Below are positions 60,761 through 64,000 of a DNA stretch of 64,000 bases, piece by piece (the stretch's first letter is position 1; the number at the start of each line of letters is the position of its first letter). The stretch is from positions 992,001-1,056,000 of the forward strand of contig JAUTDP010000015.1 of assembly GCA_033439795.1 (NCBI GenBank). The letters run 5' to 3'. A program made the translations under genes and the position numbers. The stretch comes from Sordaria brevicollis. Taxonomy: Eukaryota; Ascomycota; Sordariomycetes; Sordariales; Sordariaceae. The notes beneath the pieces were generated by a model. The model was not told the DNA's origin and ran no database searches. It saw only the letters and a program-made list of their open reading frames with translations.

Positions 60761-62622
60761 TCAAATATAAAGAGCCTCAACATTGTTCTTGATCCAGTTA
60801 TACGAATCACTGCGGAAATCGTCCTTAAGATAACCCGCAAAGTTGGCAAAGAACTGGACCAGCTTCCTCTCCTTCTGCCACTGCGGCCACTCCTTATCGA
60901 CCTTACTCTTGGAGCTGGTGCCGCCCGAGGCGTTGTTGGGGTCGAGGTTGTACACAAAGTTGGCGTAGTAGCTCTGGATGCTGCGGCTGGCGTAGTTGGG
61001 CAGGATGCCGTAGAATACCTGCAGCAGGTCGGAGCCGTGGAAGGTGCCCAGGATCGGGGTGCCGTAGTCGTACGAGGCCAGGTAGGACCAGGCCGGCACC
61101 GAAGGGTTGACGGTCACGGCGGCGTCGAGGAAGACGCGGCGGGTCAGGGTGAAGACGAGATCGCCGAGGATGGCGGCCAGACGCTTGAAGCCCGGGTAGA
61201 TCTCGTTAAGAATACCCGTGCCGAAGGGCGAGCCGGCGGAGAGGAGGGGGCTGTAGGTCGAGACGAGAGACTTAATCTGCGACTCGGCGGCGTTGTGGAA
61301 GAATACGTCGTTGAGGTAGCTGACGAGCTTGCTGGTGGTGGTGATGTTGCTCTGGAAGAGACTGAAGAGCGTACCTTCATCCTCCTATAAAAATTAGGAC
61401 TAGGGTTAGCAAGGGCCTCGACTGAGTGTGTTTTTTATGCTTGGTGGGGTGGCTTACTTGATCACCAATAATCATGGGGACAGCGGCGTACTTCTTCGCC
61501 GTGACGAGCCTGTCGGCGCTGTCCGTGAGGACCTTCCCATCGGGCCGAGGAAGGTAGGAGAGAGCAACAGAGGTGTACGAGAGAATCGCAGGCACGGAGT
61601 TAGCGGCCTTGAGGAAGGTCTCGTAAGGGAGAGTCCTCAAGCAGGCAAGGGTGTCAGCAGCACCAGAGCAGCCGGCGTTCTTGACGACGGTGTCGTAGAC
61701 CTTCTGCCCCTTGGGACAGTCAACTGGATCGGCAGGGACGATGGAGCCAGAGTTCATGATGGCGCCACGGAAAAGGGGCTTGCCGTTGTACTTGTTGTTG
61801 CCATCGTAAAGAGACATTTGGTTGAAGACGGAGATGGCACCGGCAGATTCACCCCAGATGGTGACCTTGTTAGGGTCACCGCCAAAGGCCTCGATGTTGT
61901 CGGCAACCCACTCGAGACCCATGCGCTGATCGAGGTGGCCCAAATTAGAAGAGCCGTCCTGAAGGATCTCCTTTCCGGGCATGAAACCGAAAGCACCAAC
62001 ACGGTAGTTGACGGCAACGTAGACATACGGCTTACCCATGTTGATAGCATTAGTAACAAGGGGAGCGCCATCGTACATGGAAGCCCATCCGAGCTACGAG
62101 TTGTTAGCGTCTTTGTGTAGCACGGACAGAACCTGGGTTGCTCACCTCGAAACCACCACCGAAGATCCAGAAAAGAACGGGAAGCTTGTCACCGGCCTTG
62201 GTGCCCTTGGGGCGAGTGATGGAAATGGTCAAGCAGTCCTCTTTGATGTTGAGAGCCTTGTTGAATAGCTGCGTGTTAACGAGCTTATCGATAACCTGAG
62301 GCAGGAATTCGTTGGAGGAGGTGTCGGCAAGGAACTGGGGGCACGCAGGAGCAATGCCAGAAGCATCAAAGACGCCGAGAGACGAGTTAAGTCTCACAGG
62401 AGGCTTGAGGCGGAGGTTGCCGGTGGGAGGGAGGGCGAAAGGGATTCCGTTGAAGCCCTCGGTGAGGATGCCGTTAGCACCCACGATAGTACCAGCTGAA
62501 GCAACAACTGTAGGCCTAGCTCGCTTGTCCAACACCTGTGTAGGGGGTTGTGGCTCAGCTGGGGCACAGAGGCCAGCAGAGACCAGAGAGGAGGCAAGGA
62601 GAGCTTTGGTGAAGCCCTTCAT
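60761..62622 (-). CDS. Secreted type-B carboxylesterase/lipase
   Basis: Three exons on the minus strand: 62,146-62,622, 61,458-62,093 and 60,761-61,384, with introns of 52 bp (GTGAGC ... GTAG, branch GCTAAC) and 73 bp (GTAAGC ... TATAG, branch GCTAAC); 578 residues. It starts with a clear signal peptide ([20 protein letters not shown]), so it is secreted. [14 protein letters not shown] and the oxyanion loop FGGGFE are typical. The nucleophile Ser242 is in GESAGA, the acid is Glu374 in EDEGTL, and the catalytic His487 is in FHGSDL. This alpha/beta-hydrolase triad in Ser-Glu-His order identifies the type-B carboxylesterase/lipase family, to which Candida rugosa lipase belongs. It hydrolyses ester bonds, probably of lipids or plant material outside the cell. 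The family length is 530-580 residues, so it is complete. The exact substrate is unknown. Confidence 0.94.
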
Positions 62623-64000
62623 GGTGACGGTTTAGCCCGGAGTGGATGGGGAAGGGGAGGAAGGGAAGGAGAGGGAACAGTCCTTGACGTCTCTTCGGTT
62701 CTGACGACATTTCGAAAATGGCGGGATGGTGATGGTTTAATACTCATGTTGACCGTGGATCCATCTCACAACAACAGCTAAAGTCCGTAGTCCCTTGACC
62801 CCGGTCCATTCAGTTGGACGACAGATGGGGATGGGCAGGGGACTTCGCAAGCCAGGCCGAAAATGAGTGAAGACTTCCGGTTTGCTTGCGTCTTTCACCC
62901 CGCATTTTGGTGGTCGTGGTGTTGGGTTGCTGACCGGAGCAACGGACAGTCGGGAGGCTCTTTCATGGTTGTAAGCAAGGCCAGGTGACCATGTGCCAAC
63001 ATGGAGATATGGACGAGACGGGCAAGTGGCCGAAGGTTAGGGGAGCATTTCCCCAGATTTTACCACCCTAACTACCGCCCAGGTTACCAGCTCGGGCACC
63101 GTTATTGGCAATTTTCTGGTGTTTGTTATTTTGGGTGGCCGGGTGGTTTTCCTTTCCTTGTGAGCAGCGGACAGGGCAGTGTGACTGCTACAGCGACGGT
63201 GCTGAGAGAAACCATCACGAACCCATGTTGAGGACTCCGCTTCCCCGTGGGGAAAGCCCTAGTGAGCAACACGTCAATTGGTGACATTCGTGGTCACTAT
63301 CCATGATAGCGTAGATCTTGCCCGGGGGAAAATGCAACCTCAGAAGACCTTTTGCGAGTTTTTGGGTGCCCAACACCACCAAGCAAAATCTTGCCAGAGT
63401 GCGAGATGGTGACCACTGACCAGCTCCTTTGGAAGAGCACATGGCATGTGAAAGATGTGCACAACCAGTTCTGTTCCTGAAGGTGTGTCAGCCGTGTGCC
63501 TGGCGGTGTTCCTGTGCCTGGCGCTAGGTTGGAAGCCTCGGTCTCGTGTAGGTAAGGATAGACGTCGATAAAGGAGCGCCGTCGGTAGTTAGGTTGGCCA
63601 TGGTTGGATGAGAGCTTTTCCAACTTCCGATCCAGAGTGAGGGGTACCCGGCCAAGAGTTGGAGTAGCTCTGGCTACAACTACTACAGTAGCTCACGAGG
63701 TCGGGTACCTTGTTGGTGTACGAGTACGGCGAGGCTCTGGAGACGGTAATCAAAGGCTATCCGGGACAGTCCTTGCGGTGAGATTGTCCCTGAAAATTTG
63801 ATGGTGATGAAGATATCCCCATTGCATTTCGAGTCGTCACGGGCCGATATCAGGTGAAGCAAGACAAGAATAGAGGCCATGGATGGCGATGTTGCCGCTT
63901 GGGAAGGTTTTGAAGCCACCACGCATGGTTCAAGACAATTCAGCTGAGATACGAGGGGTACCTAGCTGAGGTGAATCATGGAGGTAACATTGTTAGAGAC
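62623..64000. other. Esterase promoter and unassigned flank
   Basis: Upstream region of the esterase followed by about 1 kb in which frames of 65-108 codons lie on both strands (for example 63,297-63,623 minus and 63,683-63,922 minus). None shows domains, good codon bias or splice signals. Part of a gene beyond the window cannot be excluded. Confidence 0.35.

Noticed and set aside
61428..62120. 230-codon plus-strand frame opposite the esterase
   Set aside because: It is antisense to catalytic exons 2-3 of the esterase and crosses a well-defined intron.
1..64000. CRISPR arrays, bacterial operons or plasmid features
   Set aside because: Spliceosomal introns, eukaryotic tRNA intron and RIP show fungal nuclear DNA. 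No regularly spaced repeat array was seen.

Overview
The window looks like nuclear DNA of a filamentous ascomycete, most likely Neurospora or a close Sordariales relative. Three things suggest this. About half the window has the extreme AT-rich, CA/TG-poor but CG-retaining composition left by repeat-induced point mutation (RIP). The genes have short GT-AG introns with CTAAC-like branch sites and GC-rich third codon positions. Typical filamentous-fungal families are present, including a HET-domain protein, a DHA1 drug/polyamine transporter and a secreted type-B carboxylesterase.

Positions 1-33,780 are a RIP-destroyed repeat block with no intact gene. Two LTR retrotransposons of the Ty3/gypsy type can be delimited, both on the minus strand and nested. 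Element 2 (20,574-27,849, 265-bp LTRs, ATAAT target duplication, polypurine tract, zinc knuckle, reverse transcriptase, chromodomain) is inserted inside element 1 (14,923-29,888, 153-bp LTRs, polypurine tract, zinc knuckle, reverse transcriptase, integrase). To the left (1-14.76 kb) is older mutated DNA of unknown identity that contains a recognisable SNF2-type helicase relic. To the right (29.9-33.78 kb) is another unidentified relic. Composition changes abruptly near 33.78 kb.

The gene-rich half (33.8-64 kb) carries, in order: a MITE (34.47-34.87 kb); an MFS transporter (+); a short-chain dehydrogenase (+); a HET-domain gene whose frame is broken near its C-terminus (+); a decayed gene fragment (-) split by a hAT-like MITE with a perfect 8-bp target duplication; an unrecognised low-complexity protein gene (-) whose frame contains two in-frame TAG codons; a nuclear-looking coiled-coil protein (-); an intron-containing tRNA-Glu(CTC) (-); a monofunctional catalase (+) with a substituted catalytic Asn; a 636-residue hypothetical protein (-); a large C2H2 zinc-finger protein (+); and a secreted carboxylesterase/lipase (-). 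They do not form an obvious pathway or cluster.

The points most worth following up are the two-TAG gene (in-frame introns, A-to-I mRNA editing of UAG, or pseudogene), the catalase active-site substitution, the nested elements with RIP-spared patches in both right-hand LTRs, and the MITE-split gene relic.
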